A DNA stretch of 64,000 nucleotides, from NCBI RefSeq assembly GCF_000015565.1, contig NC_008786.1, forward strand, positions 4,886,501 through 4,950,500, given 5' to 3'. Under the pieces are notes generated by a model. That model was not told the origin of the DNA and made no database searches. It saw nothing but the letters and a program-made list of their open reading frames with translations. Made by a program: the position numbers and the translations under genes. The stretch comes from Verminephrobacter eiseniae EF01-2 (GTDB lineage Bacteria > Pseudomonadota > Gammaproteobacteria > Burkholderiales > Burkholderiaceae_C). How positions within the stretch are numbered: position 1 is the stretch's first letter; each line of letters opens with the position of its first letter. This document shows positions 1-9,775 of this stretch, piece by piece.

Positions 1-3000
1 GCTGCTGACGCTGATGGCTGCGCTGTCGGGGCTGGCGCTGGTCACGGTAAAGCCGGCGCTGCCAGTCAGGGCGGCAGGGTCCAGGCTATTGGCTTCGGTG
101 TAGCTGAGCACCAGTTCACGAGCGTTGACCTTGGGGGCGAAAGTGCCGGTGATGATCAGCGCCGGGGGCGTGGTGTCTGGTGTCTTGTTGTCCACGGCCC
201 GGCCCGTGAAGTCGTTCGCTTTGTTGCCGAAGGCGTCTTGCACGACATTGCCGGTGGTGGGCTTGGTGTAGCTGACGCCGACCTGCTCCAGGTTTTCCAC
301 GGCACGGCTGAGGGTCAGCGTGATGGTCTTGTTTGCCGCATTGACGATGGCACTGATGACGGTGATGGGGGTGCCGGTGACGCTGGTCACGGTAAAGCCG
401 GCGCTGCCAGTCAGGGCGGCAGGGTCCAGGCTATTGGCTTCTAAGTAGTAGCTGAGCACCAGTTCACGACCGTTGACCTTGGGGGCACCAGGGCCACCGA
501 CGATCAGACTGGGGGGCCGCGGGGGGTTGTTGTGTACGGTCACGACCGTGAAGTTGGCAGCGGCGTTGCCGGCGGCGTCCTGCACGCCATTGCCGGTGGT
601 GGGCTTGGTGTAGCCGACGCTCACAGACTCGCGGTTTTCCACGGCACGGCTGAGGGTCAGTGTGACGGTCTTGTTTGCCGCATCCACGCTGGCGCTGTTG
701 ACACTGATGGGGGTGATGCTGAAGCTGGCGCTGGACACGGCAAAGCCGCCGCTGCCTGCCAGGGCGGCAGGGTCCAAGCTATTGGCTTCGGTATAGCTGA
801 GCACTATTTGATTGCCGTTGACCTTGGGCGCGGAAGTGCCGGTGGTGATCAGCACCGGGGGCGTAGTGTCCGGTGTCTCGTTGTTTACGGTCTGGTCCGT
901 GAAGTCAATAGCGTCGTTGCCGGCGGCGTCCTGTACGACATTGCCGGTGGCGGGCTTGGTGTAGCTGACACTGACCTGCTCCAGGTTTTCCACGGCACGG
1001 CTGAGGGTCAGCGTGACGGTCTTGTTTGCCGCATTCACGCTGGCGCTGCTGACGCTGATGGCTGCGCTGCCGCGGCTGGCGCTGGTCACGGTAAAGCCGG
1101 CGCTGCCAGTCAGGGCGGCAGGGTCCAGGCTATTGGCTTCGGTGTAGCTGAGCACCAGTTGGGTGCCGTTGACCTTGGGGGTGGCATCGCCGCTGGTGAT
1201 CAGCGCCGGTGGCGTGGTGTCCGGTGTCTCGTTGTTTACGGTCTGGCCCGTGAAGTTGGCCGCGTCGTTGCCGGCGGCGTCTTGCACGACATTGCCGCTG
1301 GTCGGTTTGGCGTAGCTGACGCTGACCTGCTCGCCGTTGGCCACGGGTCGGCTGAGCGTCAGCGTGATGGTCTTGTTTGCCGCATTCACGCTGGCGCTGT
1401 CGACGGTGATGGGGGTGCTGCCGGGGCTGGCGCTGGTCACGGTAAAGCCGGCGCTGCCAGTCAGGGTGGCAGGGTCCAGGCTATTGGCTTCGGTGTAGCT
1501 GAGCACCAGTTGGGTGCCGTTGACCTTGGGGGCGGCATCGCCGCTGGTGATCAGCGCCGGTGGCGTGGTGTCTGGTGTCTCGTTGTTTACGGTTTCGTCC
1601 GTGAAGTTGGCCGCGTCGTTGCCGGCGGCGTCTTGCACGACATTGCCGCTGGTGGGCTTGGTGTAACTGACGCTGACCTGCTCGAGGTTGTCTACCGGGC
1701 GGCTGAGGGTCAGCGTGACGGTCTTGTTTGCTGCATTGACGCTGGCGCCGTTGACGGTGATGGGGGTGCTGCCGGGGCTGGCGCTGGTCACGGTAAAGCC
1801 AGCGCTGCCAGTCAGGGCGGCAGGGTCCAGGCTATTGGCTTCGGTGTAGCTGAGCACCAGTTGGGTGCCGTTGACCTTGGGGACGAAAGTGCCGGTGGTG
1901 ATCAGCACCGGGGGCGTGGTGTCTGGTGTCTCGTTGTTTACGGTGTGGCCCGTGAAGTTGGCCGCGTCGTTGCCGGCGGCGTCTTGCACGACATTGCCGC
2001 TGGTCGGTTTGGTGTAACTGACGCTGACCTGCTCGCCGTTGGCCACGGGTCGGCTGAGCGTCAGCGTGACGGTTTTGTTTGCCGCATTCACGCTGGCGCT
2101 GTTGACGCTGATGGGGGTGCTGTCGGGGCTGGCGCTGGTCACGGTAAAGCCGGCGCTGCCCGTCAGGGCGGTAGGGTCCAGGCTATTGGCTTCGGTGTAG
2201 CTGAGCACCAGTTGGGTGCCGTTGACCTTGGGGGCGGAAGTGCTGGTGATGATCAGCACCGGTGGCGTGGTGTCCGGTGTCTCGTTGTTTACGGTTTCGT
2301 CCGTGAAGTTGGCAGCGTCGTTGCCGGCGGCGTCTTGCACGACATTGCCGCTGGTGGGCTTGGTGTAGCTGACGCTGACCTGCTCGAGGTTTTCCACGGC
2401 ACGGCTGAGGGTCAGCGTGACGGTCTTGTTTGCTGCATTGACGCTGGCGCCGTTGACGGTGATGGGGGTGCTGCCGGGGCTGGCGCTGGTCACGGTAAAG
2501 CCGGCGTTGCCAGGCAGGGCGGTAGGGTCCAGGCTATTGGCTTCGGTGTAGCTGAGCACCAGTTGGGTGCCGTTGACCTTGGGGACGAAAGTGCCGGTGG
2601 TGATCAGCACCGGGGGCGTGGTGTCTGGTGTCTCGTTGTTTACGGTGTGGCCCGTGAAACTGGCAGCGTCGTTGCCGGCGGCGTCTTGCACGACATTGCC
2701 GCTGGTCGGTTTGGTGTAACTGACGCTGACCTGCTCGCCGTTGTCCACGGGGCGGCTGAGCGTCAGCGTGATGGTCTTGTTTGCTGCATTCACGCTGGCC
2801 CTGCTGACGCTGATGGCTGCGCTGTCGGGGCTGGCGCTGGTCACGGTAAAGCCGGCGTTGCCAGGCAGGGCGGCAGGGTCCAGGCTATTGGCTTCGGTGT
2901 AGCTGAGCACCAATTGCGTGCCGTTGACCTTGGGGACGGAAGTGCCGGTGGTGATCAGCACCGGGGGCGTGGTGTCCGGTGTCTCGTTGTTCACGGCTTG

Positions 3001-4010
3001 GCCCGTAAAGCTGGCAGCGGCGTTGCCGGCGGCGTCTTTCACGACATTGCCGCTGGTGGGCTTGGTGTAGCTGACGCTGACTTGCTCGCCGTTGTCCACG
3101 GGTCGGCTGAGCGTCAGCGTGACGGTCTTGTTTGCCGCATTCACGCTGGCGCCGTTGACGCTGATGGCTGCGCTGCCGGGGCTGGCGCTGGTCACGGTAA
3201 AGCCGGCGCTGCCAGGCAGGGCGGTGTCGTCCAAGATGTTGACATCGGTGTAGCTGAGCACCATTCGATCGCCGTTGACATTCGGGGCGGTAGCGCTGGT
3301 GATCAGCACCGGGGGCGTGGTGTCGGCGGTGTTGATCACGGACTGGCCCGTGAAGATGGCCGCTTTGTTGCCGGCGGCGTCTTGCACGACTTTGAAGGAG
3401 GAGCTGGGGGGCATGGCGTAGCTGATGCTCACCTGCTCGCCGTTGCCCACCGCACGGTTGAGGGTCAGCGTGACGGTTTTGCTTGCCGCATCGACGCTGG
3501 CTCTGTTGACGTTGATGGGGGCGCCAGTGGCGCTGGTCACGGTAAAGCCGCCGCTGCCCATGAGGACTCCAGAGTCCAGGCTGTTGGCTTCGTCGTAGCT
3601 GAGCAGCAATTGGTTGCCGCTGACCTTCGGGGCGTCAGCGCCTCTGGTGATCAGCACCGGGGGCGTGGTGTCTGGTGTGTTGTTGATCACGGCCTGGTCC
3701 GTGAAGTTGGCAGCGACGTGGCCCGTCTTGTCTTGCACGCCATTGCCGTTGTCGGGCTTGGTGTAGCTGACGCGCACCTGCTCAAGGTTGGCCACGGCAC
3801 GGCTGAGGGTCAGCGTGATGGTCTTGTTTGCTGCATTCACGCTGGCGCTGTTGACGCTGATGGCTGCGCTGCCGAGGCTGGCGCTGCTCACGGTAAAGCC
3901 GGCGTTGGTCGTCAACGAGGCGGTATCGTCCAGGCCAGCGCCTCCGACGTAGCTGAGCACCATTTGGTTGTCAGTGACCTTGGGGGCGGCAGGTCCGTCG
4001 GGGATCAGCG
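1..4010 (-). repeat. Tandem 351-bp repeat array
   Basis: The motif ttgtttacgg and its flanks recur at about 881, 1232, 1583, 1934, 2285, 2636 and 2987, exactly 351 bp (117 codons) apart. Outside this core the copies are more diverged but the period continues. Many stretches of 40-80 bp are identical between copies, which implies recent unit duplication or gene conversion. Insertions respect the frame; for example one unit carries a single extra codon near 445-447. Confidence 0.85.
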
Positions 4011-4350
4011 TCGGCGTCAACGGCGCCGGGGCCACAGTGAAGCCAGCGGTTCTGACGAAGGTGTTACCGATCTCGGTGCCTCTGACGTTGTGCACCTTGG
4101 ACAGTTCCACTCTGATGAAGTGGGTGACGCTAATTTCGTGGGCCGCAGGCGTGTAAGTGGCGGTCCAGATTTTGAGTTCAGACTTGGACTTGTACGTGGG
4201 CTCACCCACCTTGCCAATGGAGGCTTTGATGGCGCCAGGATCGAAATAGAGGACATCCTGATCGAATGTCATGGTGAGGGTGACGGGTACACCAGCGGTG
4301 AGTTGGTAACTGGACAGCGTGGCGTTGAGGACACTATTGGTGGTGGCCAT
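1..4350 (-). CDS. Large SWM/Ig-like repeat protein, C-terminal part outside window
   Basis: This reading frame is open on the minus strand from the ATG at 4350 to the left edge, so at least 1,450 residues are present and the C-terminus is missing. About 110 N-terminal residues are followed by roughly eleven copies of a ~117-residue module. Each module runs from a PKVNGTQLVLSY-like strand through FTVTSAS and NKTITLTLSRPV to VQDAAGN and DTTPP. This pattern matches the SWM_repeat family of Ig-like beta-sandwich modules found in surface or secreted proteins. A TGA stop lies ten codons upstream of the ATG in frame, which fixes the start; the ribosome binding site is weak. No N-terminal signal peptide is visible, so export, if any, would use a C-terminal or type I signal that cannot be seen here. 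It is a paralogue of the gene at 5847-9272. Surface adhesin is an inference. Confidence 0.8.
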   Translation of the reverse strand, partial: MATTNSVLNATLSSYQLTAGVPVTLTMTFDQDVLYFDPGAIKASIGKVGEPTYKSKSELKIWTATYTPAAHEISVTHFIRVELSKVHNVRGTEIGNTFVRTAGFTVAPAPLTPTLIPDGPAAPKVTDNQMVLSYVGGAGLDDTASLTTNAGFTVSSASLGSAAISVNSASVNAANKTITLTLSRAVANLEQVRVSYTKPDNGNGVQDKTGHVAANFTDQAVINNTPDTTPPVLITRGADAPKVSGNQLLLSYDEANSLDSGVLMGSGGFTVTSATGAPINVNRASVDAASKTVTLTLNRAVGNGEQVSISYAMPPSSSFKVVQDAAGNKAAIFTGQSVINTADTTPPVLITSATAPNVNGDRMVLSYTDVNILDDTALPGSAGFTVTSASPGSAAISVNGASVNAANKTVTLTLSRPVDNGEQVSVSYTKPTSGNVVKDAAGNAAASFTGQAVNNETPDTTPPVLITTGTSVPKVNGTQLVLSYTEANSLDPAALPGNAGFTVTSASPDSAAISVSRASVNAANKTITLTLSRPVDNGEQVSVSYTKPTSGNVVQDAAGNDAASFTGHTVNNETPDTTPPVLITTGTFVPKVNGTQLVLSYTEANSLDPTALPGNAGFTVTSASPGSTPITVNGASVNAANKTVTLTLSRAVENLEQVSVSYTKPTSGNVVQDAAGNDAANFTDETVNNETPDTTPPVLIITSTSAPKVNGTQLVLSYTEANSLDPTALTGSAGFTVTSASPDSTPISVNSASVNAANKTVTLTLSRPVANGEQVSVSYTKPTSGNVVQDAAGNDAANFTGHTVNNETPDTTPPVLITTGTFVPKVNGTQLVLSYTEANSLDPAALTGSAGFTVTSASPGSTPITVNGASVNAANKTVTLTLSRPVDNLEQVSVSYTKPTSGNVVQDAAGNDAANFTDETVNNETPDTTPPALITSGDAAPKVNGTQLVLSYTEANSLDPATLTGSAGFTVTSASPGSTPITVDSASVNAANKTITLTLSRPVANGEQVSVSYAKPTSGNVVQDAAGNDAANFTGQTVNNETPDTTPPALITSGDATPKVNGTQLVLSYTEANSLDPAALTGSAGFTVTSASRGSAAISVSSASVNAANKTVTLTLSRAVENLEQVSVSYTKPATGNVVQDAAGNDAIDFTDQTVNNETPDTTPPVLITTGTSAPKVNGNQIVLSYTEANSLDPAALAGSGGFAVSSASFSITPISVNSASVDAANKTVTLTLSRAVENRESVSVGYTKPTTGNGVQDAAGNAAANFTVVTVHNNPPRPPSLIVGGPGAPKVNGRELVLSYYLEANSLDPAALTGSAGFTVTSVTGTPITVISAIVNAANKTITLTLSRAVENLEQVGVSYTKPTTGNVVQDAFGNKANDFTGRAVDNKTPDTTPPALIITGTFAPKVNARELVLSYTEANSLDPAALTGSAGFTVTSASPDSAAISVSS

Positions 4351-4942
4351 GGTGCTTGTCTGGACGCATCCCGTGTGTCAGTGCCCATCGGCCGCGCTAC
4401 GGCGCAGCAGAACCCCGGATCGATGGCGACTGCGCAAGCACTGGCGGCGTTCCAGTCCTTTCCCTGTGTTGGTTGTCGTTTCGTGCGCCGGCCCGGCGTG
4501 GGCTGGCGCACGCTCCCTCCATGGTTACTTGCGCTCAGGGGCCAGTGGCGCCCGGATCGTTCGTACCTCCCTGACCAGTGACCGGGCTGTGGCGCATGTC
4601 CCGCCGTGGCGGGTGGAAAGCGGGTCGGCCCAGTCGCTTGGTATGCGGATTGTTGCGATGAAAAACCGTCTGCGGAGCCGCCGTCACAAAGCAGCACAGC
4701 TGTTGCTTTGCAGCAGGTTTTTGTATCGCCGCCAAGACCCTGGCCAACCGCGTTGCGGGCAGCCCGGGGCTTTGCGCAAGGCCGCAAGGGGGTGCGGCCG
4801 ATGGGGCCGATGGGGCCGGTGTTGGGCCGGTGTTGGGCCTGGTGTTGGGCCGGTTGGCGGATGCCAGGGCCGGCATCGGGCAGCACTCAGGCAGATAGGC
4901 CACCAGCGCCGGGCCGGTGCTCGGCCCCGGCGCCGGTCGCGC
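4351..4942. other. Intergenic region containing a duplicated upstream block
   Basis: I see no credible gene here. The segment 4482-4679 aligns without gaps to 9401-9598 at roughly 95% identity by eye. Weaker similarity covers the rest of the upstream region of the two SWM genes, including the 20-30 bp around the start codons. Positions 4796-4860 hold short GGCCGGTGTTGG-like tandem repeats. The block probably contains the promoter and 5' untranslated region of the 1-4350 gene. Confidence 0.6.
4906..4933 (-). terminator. Possible hairpin terminator after the lipoprotein gene
   Basis: An imperfect inverted repeat (gcgccgggcc ... ggccccggcgc) with a short loop begins ten bases after the TAA stop of the lipoprotein gene on the minus strand. 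No clear T-run follows, so intrinsic termination is only possible. Confidence 0.35.
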
Positions 4943-5794
4943 TTACTTCTGGAACAGGATCGCCACCGCATGGGCGTCGTCGGCGCTGGTGCCGACGACG
5001 GTCATCCGGTTCTTTGACGGGTTGACTGTCGCGATGCCGCTGAATGCAATGGTTTGCGCCGCCCCGGCCCCGACCCCCGGGCAGCTTTGGTTGAACTGCG
5101 CGTTGAAGCTGTTGCCGCTGGTCATGGCCAGCAGGCTTCCGTCATAGGTGCAGCCGGTGCTCGTGTGGCTGCCCGTCAGTTGCCCGCTGTTGGATACCGT
5201 CCAGTCGATCAGCCGGCTCCCATTGCCTGCGCTCGCGCGCCAGGCGCCGGCTGCGTCCGTCTGCACCGCTGGCGTGCTCATCGCATCGCTTTGGTCGAAC
5301 GCCACGACGCCCGCATTCGCGCCGGCCGCCGCATTCGCTGCCGCGCGCGCATTCAGGCCCGTGAGCGCCATCTGCGGCGGGTTTTCCGCCAGCCTGGCGG
5401 TCACCTGGCCGGTCTGCGCCTGGCCCGTGGCATCGCTTTCGTCCAGCGCATACGACATGCCGCTGGCATTGCCGTCGCTGTGCAGCGTCAGTTTGACCAG
5501 CGTCAGGGCATCGTGGCTCAGTATCCAGGCGCTGGCCTGATCGGCGCTGTCGGGCACGACCACGGCCGTCATTGGGTCTCTCCCTCCGAGAGCGCTGCCC
5601 CAGCGCCCCTGGAGTTGGGCCGGATCGACCGTGTTCTTGCCTTGGATCGGGCCTGCGGTTCCATCATCACCACCGCTGCCGCCACCACATGCCGCCAGCA
5701 TCGAGGCGGCGGCAAGGGTCAGGGCGGCCAGCAAGGGGGCAGCCGGCAATGGGGCGGCCGGCAAGACGGGCCGGGGCGTCAGTGTCGTCGTCAT
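4943..5794 (-). CDS. Putative lipoprotein of unknown function
   Basis: The product has 283 residues. The ATG at 5794 was chosen because GGGAG lies just upstream and because it places a hydrophobic segment and a lipobox LAAC (Cys36) at the N-terminus; an open frame extends upstream to 5977 but has no signal features. After the lipobox comes a Gly/Asp-rich linker, then a domain with motifs such as LQGRWG and SGQLTGSHTSTGCTYDG, suggesting a small beta-barrel or lipocalin-like fold of secreted type. The gene starts 52 bp after the stop of the upstream SWM-repeat gene on the same strand, so the two may be co-transcribed and the lipoprotein may assist the repeat protein at the cell surface. I do not recognise the family. 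Confidence 0.65.
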   Translation of the reverse strand: MTTTLTPRPVLPAAPLPAAPLLAALTLAAASMLAACGGGSGGDDGTAGPIQGKNTVDPAQLQGRWGSALGGRDPMTAVVVPDSADQASAWILSHDALTLVKLTLHSDGNASGMSYALDESDATGQAQTGQVTARLAENPPQMALTGLNARAAANAAAGANAGVVAFDQSDAMSTPAVQTDAAGAWRASAGNGSRLIDWTVSNSGQLTGSHTSTGCTYDGSLLAMTSGNSFNAQFNQSCPGVGAGAAQTIAFSGIATVNPSKNRMTVVGTSADDAHAVAILFQK

Positions 5795-5846
5795 GGTTTT
5801 TCTCCCTGCTCGTTGTCGAAGAAGTCTTTTCCATCCACGGCCGGCG

Positions 5847-8800
5847 TCAGAACCAGAACCCGTGCTGCGCCACGTCGGGCGCCTGTCCGACGATGGACAG
5901 CGGCATATGCGCCGCTGCCCCCACGACGCTGACCACGCCGTCGACCTTGCCGTCCGCATCGAACGGCCCGCCGTCATCGATATGGATGTCCAGCCTGAGC
6001 TGGCCGTCTGCCAGCACCGTCTTGCCGCCGTAGGGTGCGCTGGCCAGGTTCGTCCAGACGCCGGTGCCGTTGTCCTGCACCCACAGTTCGTTGACGTTCA
6101 GCGCCAGGGCGACGAACAGGCTCAGGCTTGCCGGATGGCCGCTGTCCACGGCCTGCGTCACTTGCGCGTGCAGCAGGCCGATGGGCATCTCCATTCCCTT
6201 CGGCAGTTGGGCGGGCGCGTCTTTCTGCTCCAGGCTGGTGATGCGTTCCTGGCTGCCGGGGCGCACCTTGCCGTCCTGGCTGTCGTTGACCAGCGTGACC
6301 AGGCCGGATGGCGCGTCTGCCAGGCTGCCGGGGGCGTTGGCGTTGGGCGTGACGCTGATCGAGTGCACCGCAGGCTGCGTGCGGTCCAGAACGCCGTCTG
6401 CGTTGCGGTCGCCGGCCACGGGGGCCACGGGGGTCGCAGGGGTCTGGTCATTGGCTTGGTTTCCGACCATGCTGAACTGGCTGACGATGTCCAGCACGTC
6501 GGCTGTCGATGGGCTGCCGGAGGATGGAGTGCTGTCCGACGGTGGGGACGGGGTGGCGTTGTTCTCCGACGGGGACGGGGCGCTGGCGTCGGGCGCAGTA
6601 GTGCCGGGTGTGCCGGTGCCGGGCGTCGTGGTGCCGGCACCGGGCGTGCCGGTGTCGTGCGGCGTGGCGCCTGATGCGCTGGCTCCGGGCGTGCCGGCGT
6701 CGGGCGCAGTGGCGCCCGTTGTGATGACGCCGGGGACGCTGGCGTCGGGCGCAGTAGTGCCGGGTGTGCCGGTGCCGGTGCCGGGCGTGCCGGCGTCGTG
6801 CGTCGTGGTGTCCGTTGTGATGACGCCGGGTGTGCCGGTGTCGGGCGCAGTGGTGCCGGATGTGCCGGTGCCAGGTGTGCTGGTGCCGGGCGTGCCGGTG
6901 CCAGGTGTGCCGGTGCCAGGTGTGCCAGTGCCAGGTGTGCCGGTGCCAGGTGTGCCGGTGCCGGATGTGCCGGTGCCGGATGTGCCGGTGCCAAGTGTGC
7001 CGGTGCCGGATGTGCCGGTGCCGGATGTGCCGGTGCCAAGTGTGCCGGTGCCGGATGTGCCGGTGCCGGGTGTGCCGGTGCCGGGTGTGCCGGAGTCGTG
7101 CAGCGTGACGCCCGTTGTGACGACGCCTGGTGTGCCTGCGTCGGGCGCAGTGGTGCCGGGTGTACCGGTGCCGGACGTGCTGGCATCGGGCGGCGTGGCG
7201 CCCGTTGTGATGACGCCGGATGTGCCGGCGTCATGCGCCGTGGTGCCGGGTGTGCCGGTGCCGGATGTGCCAGCGGTCTGTGCCGGGTCCGTTGGGGCTT
7301 CCCCGTTGTCCACATGGATCATCGGCTCAGTGATGTCCAGTGCCCGGTTGCCTGCCATGTCCTGTATCGCGTTGTCGGCTGTGGCCTGGTAGGCGACGGT
7401 CACCGGCACACCTCTGGCCACGGCCTTGGTCAGCGTCAGCGTGACCGTCTTGGCCGGTGCGTTTGCCACGCTGACCTCGGTGACGGGGTTGGGCGATCCG
7501 TCGACGAGCACCGTAAAGGATCCAGCCAGCGCCTTGTGGACTGTGTCCAGGTTGTTATCTTCGTCGTAGCTGAGCACCAACTTGTCGCCGCTGACCGTCG
7601 AGATGCCGCCGAAGACCAGCACCGGGGCCGTTTGGTCCCGTCCGCTGTCCACATGCATCGGCTCACGGATGCCGGCTGCGGGATTGCCCTGCCAGTCCTG
7701 TATGGCCTCGGTGCTCTCCCCGGGCGGGGTGTAGGCGATGCTCACATCCGCACCGGAGGGCACGGAGCGGCTCAGCGTCAGTGTGACGGTCTTGTCCTGC
7801 CCGTCATCCACCTTGACTGCGGTGACATCGTTGGGCGTGCCATTGACGAGCACCGCAAAGGCTGTCTTGGGCACCTGGACAGCTTTCAGGTAGTTCGCTT
7901 CTTCGTAGGTGAGCACCAGTTCCTTGCCGCCGCCGATACGCGGCGGGGCCACGGTATCGGTGACCAGTGTCGGGGCCGTGGTGTCTCTTCCGCTGTCCAC
8001 AGGGAACGGCGCAGTGATGTCTTTGGCGAAGTTGCCGGCCGCGTCCTGTATGGCCTTGCTGCTGTCAGCGGGCTTGGTGTAGGCGACTCTCACATCCTCG
8101 CCGCCGGTCACGGGACGGGTCAGCGTCAGCGTGACCGTCTTGTCCTGGGAATCGACGGCGACGCCGGTGACGGGGTTGGTCCTGCCATTGACCGTCACCG
8201 CAAAGGCGCGCGCAGCCTCAGCCGGATCGGGGTGGGCCGTGCCCAGTAGGTTCGCTTCGCTGTAGCCGAGCACCAACTTGTCGCCGCTGACCGTCGAGAT
8301 GCCGCCGAAGACCAGCATCGGGGCCGTTTGGTCCCGTCCGCTGTCCACATGCATCGGCTCAACGATGCCGGCTGCGGGATTGCCCTGCCTGTCCTGTATG
8401 GCCTGGGTGCTCTCCCCGGGCGGGGTGTAGGCGATGCTCACCTCCGCACCGGAGGGCACGGAGCGGCTCAGCATCAGTGTGACGGTCTTGTCCTGCCCGC
8501 CATCCACCTTGACTGCGGTGACATCGTTGGGCGTGCCATTGACGAGCACCGCAAAGGCTGTCTTGGGCACCTGGACAGCTTTCAGGTAGTTCGCGTCTTC
8601 GTAGGTGAGCACCAGTTCCTTGCCACCGCCGCCGATACGCGGCGGGGCCACGGTATCGGCGACCAGTGTCGGGGCCGTGGTGTCTGTTCCGCTGTTCACA
8701 CGGAGCGGCGCAGTGATGTCGTCGGCGATGTTGCCGGCCGCGTCCTGTATGGCCTTGCTGCTGTCAGTGGGCTTGGTGTAGGTGACGCTCACATCCTCGC

Positions 8801-9272
8801 CGCCGGTCACGGGGCGGGTCAGCGTCAGCGTGACGGTCTTGGTCTGGGAATCGACGGCGACGTCGGTGACGGGGTTGGTCCTGCCATTGACCGTCACCGC
8901 AAAGGCGTGCGCAGCCGGATCGGGGTGGGCCGTGCCCAGTAGGTTCGCTTCGCTGTAGCGGAGCACCAACTTGTCGCCGCTGACCTTCGGGGCGTCAGCG
9001 CCGGTGCTCAGCACCGGGGCCGTTTGGTCCAGTCCGCCGTCCACATCGATTGTCATTGTCGGAGCGAAGCTGACTGCGCGATTGCCCTGCGTGCTGGCGC
9101 CGGACGTGCCGGCGTCCTGTCCGCCGTCCACCACATCGATTGTCATTGTCGGAGTGAAACTACTGACTGCGCGATGGCCCTGCGTAGTGGTGACGGGCAG
9201 TGTGGTGACGGGCAGTGTGGCGCCGGATGTGCTGGCGACGAGCGGGGCGGAACTTTTGTCAGATGTGGCCAT
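5847..9272 (-). CDS. SWM/Ig-like repeat protein with Thr/Gly/Pro-rich linker
   Basis: The product has 1,141 residues. After a low-complexity N-terminus of about 85 residues come five SWM-type modules (nucleotides about 8990 down to 7310). They alternate between two subtypes, A-B-A-B, plus one odd copy; subtype A has VTGGEDV and AIQDAAGN, subtype B has VPSGAEV and AIQDRQGN. A ~230-residue linker of GTGTPGTGTS-like pentapeptides (nucleotides 6600-7290) follows. The unique C-terminal ~220 residues contain GDRNADGVLD, ELWVQDNGTGVW and a DADGKVDGVVS segment, possibly calcium-binding, and end in GFWF. There is no N-terminal signal peptide. An in-frame TGA ten codons upstream fixes the ATG. The N-terminus and upstream region are paralogous to the gene starting at 4350. 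Extracellular or surface location is an inference. Confidence 0.8.
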   Translation of the reverse strand: MATSDKSSAPLVASTSGATLPVTTLPVTTTQGHRAVSSFTPTMTIDVVDGGQDAGTSGASTQGNRAVSFAPTMTIDVDGGLDQTAPVLSTGADAPKVSGDKLVLRYSEANLLGTAHPDPAAHAFAVTVNGRTNPVTDVAVDSQTKTVTLTLTRPVTGGEDVSVTYTKPTDSSKAIQDAAGNIADDITAPLRVNSGTDTTAPTLVADTVAPPRIGGGGKELVLTYEDANYLKAVQVPKTAFAVLVNGTPNDVTAVKVDGGQDKTVTLMLSRSVPSGAEVSIAYTPPGESTQAIQDRQGNPAAGIVEPMHVDSGRDQTAPMLVFGGISTVSGDKLVLGYSEANLLGTAHPDPAEAARAFAVTVNGRTNPVTGVAVDSQDKTVTLTLTRPVTGGEDVRVAYTKPADSSKAIQDAAGNFAKDITAPFPVDSGRDTTAPTLVTDTVAPPRIGGGKELVLTYEEANYLKAVQVPKTAFAVLVNGTPNDVTAVKVDDGQDKTVTLTLSRSVPSGADVSIAYTPPGESTEAIQDWQGNPAAGIREPMHVDSGRDQTAPVLVFGGISTVSGDKLVLSYDEDNNLDTVHKALAGSFTVLVDGSPNPVTEVSVANAPAKTVTLTLTKAVARGVPVTVAYQATADNAIQDMAGNRALDITEPMIHVDNGEAPTDPAQTAGTSGTGTPGTTAHDAGTSGVITTGATPPDASTSGTGTPGTTAPDAGTPGVVTTGVTLHDSGTPGTGTPGTGTSGTGTLGTGTSGTGTSGTGTLGTGTSGTGTSGTGTPGTGTPGTGTPGTGTPGTGTPGTSTPGTGTSGTTAPDTGTPGVITTDTTTHDAGTPGTGTGTPGTTAPDASVPGVITTGATAPDAGTPGASASGATPHDTGTPGAGTTTPGTGTPGTTAPDASAPSPSENNATPSPPSDSTPSSGSPSTADVLDIVSQFSMVGNQANDQTPATPVAPVAGDRNADGVLDRTQPAVHSISVTPNANAPGSLADAPSGLVTLVNDSQDGKVRPGSQERITSLEQKDAPAQLPKGMEMPIGLLHAQVTQAVDSGHPASLSLFVALALNVNELWVQDNGTGVWTNLASAPYGGKTVLADGQLRLDIHIDDGGPFDADGKVDGVVSVVGAAAHMPLSIVGQAPDVAQHGFWF
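6600..7290 (-). repeat. 15-bp VNTR coding for Thr/Gly/Pro pentapeptides
   Basis: Units close to gtgccggtgccaggt repeat in tandem, cleanest at 6880-7090, and encode GTGTP or GTGTS on the minus strand. Flanking stretches are interrupted by TTAPDAGTPGVITT-like blocks. The 15-bp period keeps the frame whenever copy number changes. Confidence 0.8.
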
Positions 9273-9775
9273 GGTGTTTGTCTGGACGCATCCCGCGTGT
9301 CAGCATCGCTTGGCCGTGCCATGGCGCACCAGAGACGGACCCATCGACGCTGCAAACGTTGGCTGCGTTCCAATCCTTTCTCTGTGCTGATTGATGCTCT
9401 CGTGCGCCTGCCCGGTGTGGGCTGGCGCACGCTCCCTCCATGGGTACTTGCGCTCATGGGCCAGTGGCGCCCGGATCGTTCGTACCTCCCTTGTCAATGA
9501 CCGGGCTGTGGCGCATGGCCCGCCGTGGCGGGTGGAAAGCGGGTCGGCCCAGTCGATTGGTACGCGGATTGTTGCGATGAAAAACCGTCTGCGGAGCAAC
9601 AATCACAAAGTGGTACAGACGTTGCTTGCGTCATTAGTTTTCTGTATCGCCGTTGCAATCCTGATACATCATCTTGCAATGCCGGGCTTGCCCAACGAAC
9701 CGGTGGGCAAAGGCTGGCGCGCGGCCGATCAGGTCGAGGGGCCGGTGGGTGGGTGGCCGCAGGGGCCGACGGATT
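9273..9775. other. Intergenic region with second copy of the duplicated upstream block
   Basis: Positions 9401-9598 are the gap-free counterpart of 4482-4679. The stretch 9600-9690 is less GC-rich than its surroundings and is a plausible promoter zone for the leftward SWM gene. I see no supported gene. Confidence 0.55.

Noticed and set aside
532..4581. Plus-strand open frame of 1,349 codons across the SWM repeat array
   Set aside because: It is the exact antisense register of the minus-strand repeat gene, whose codons avoid TTA, CTA and TCA. The translation is a His/Gly/Ala-rich repeat with no recognisable fold and no ribosome binding site.
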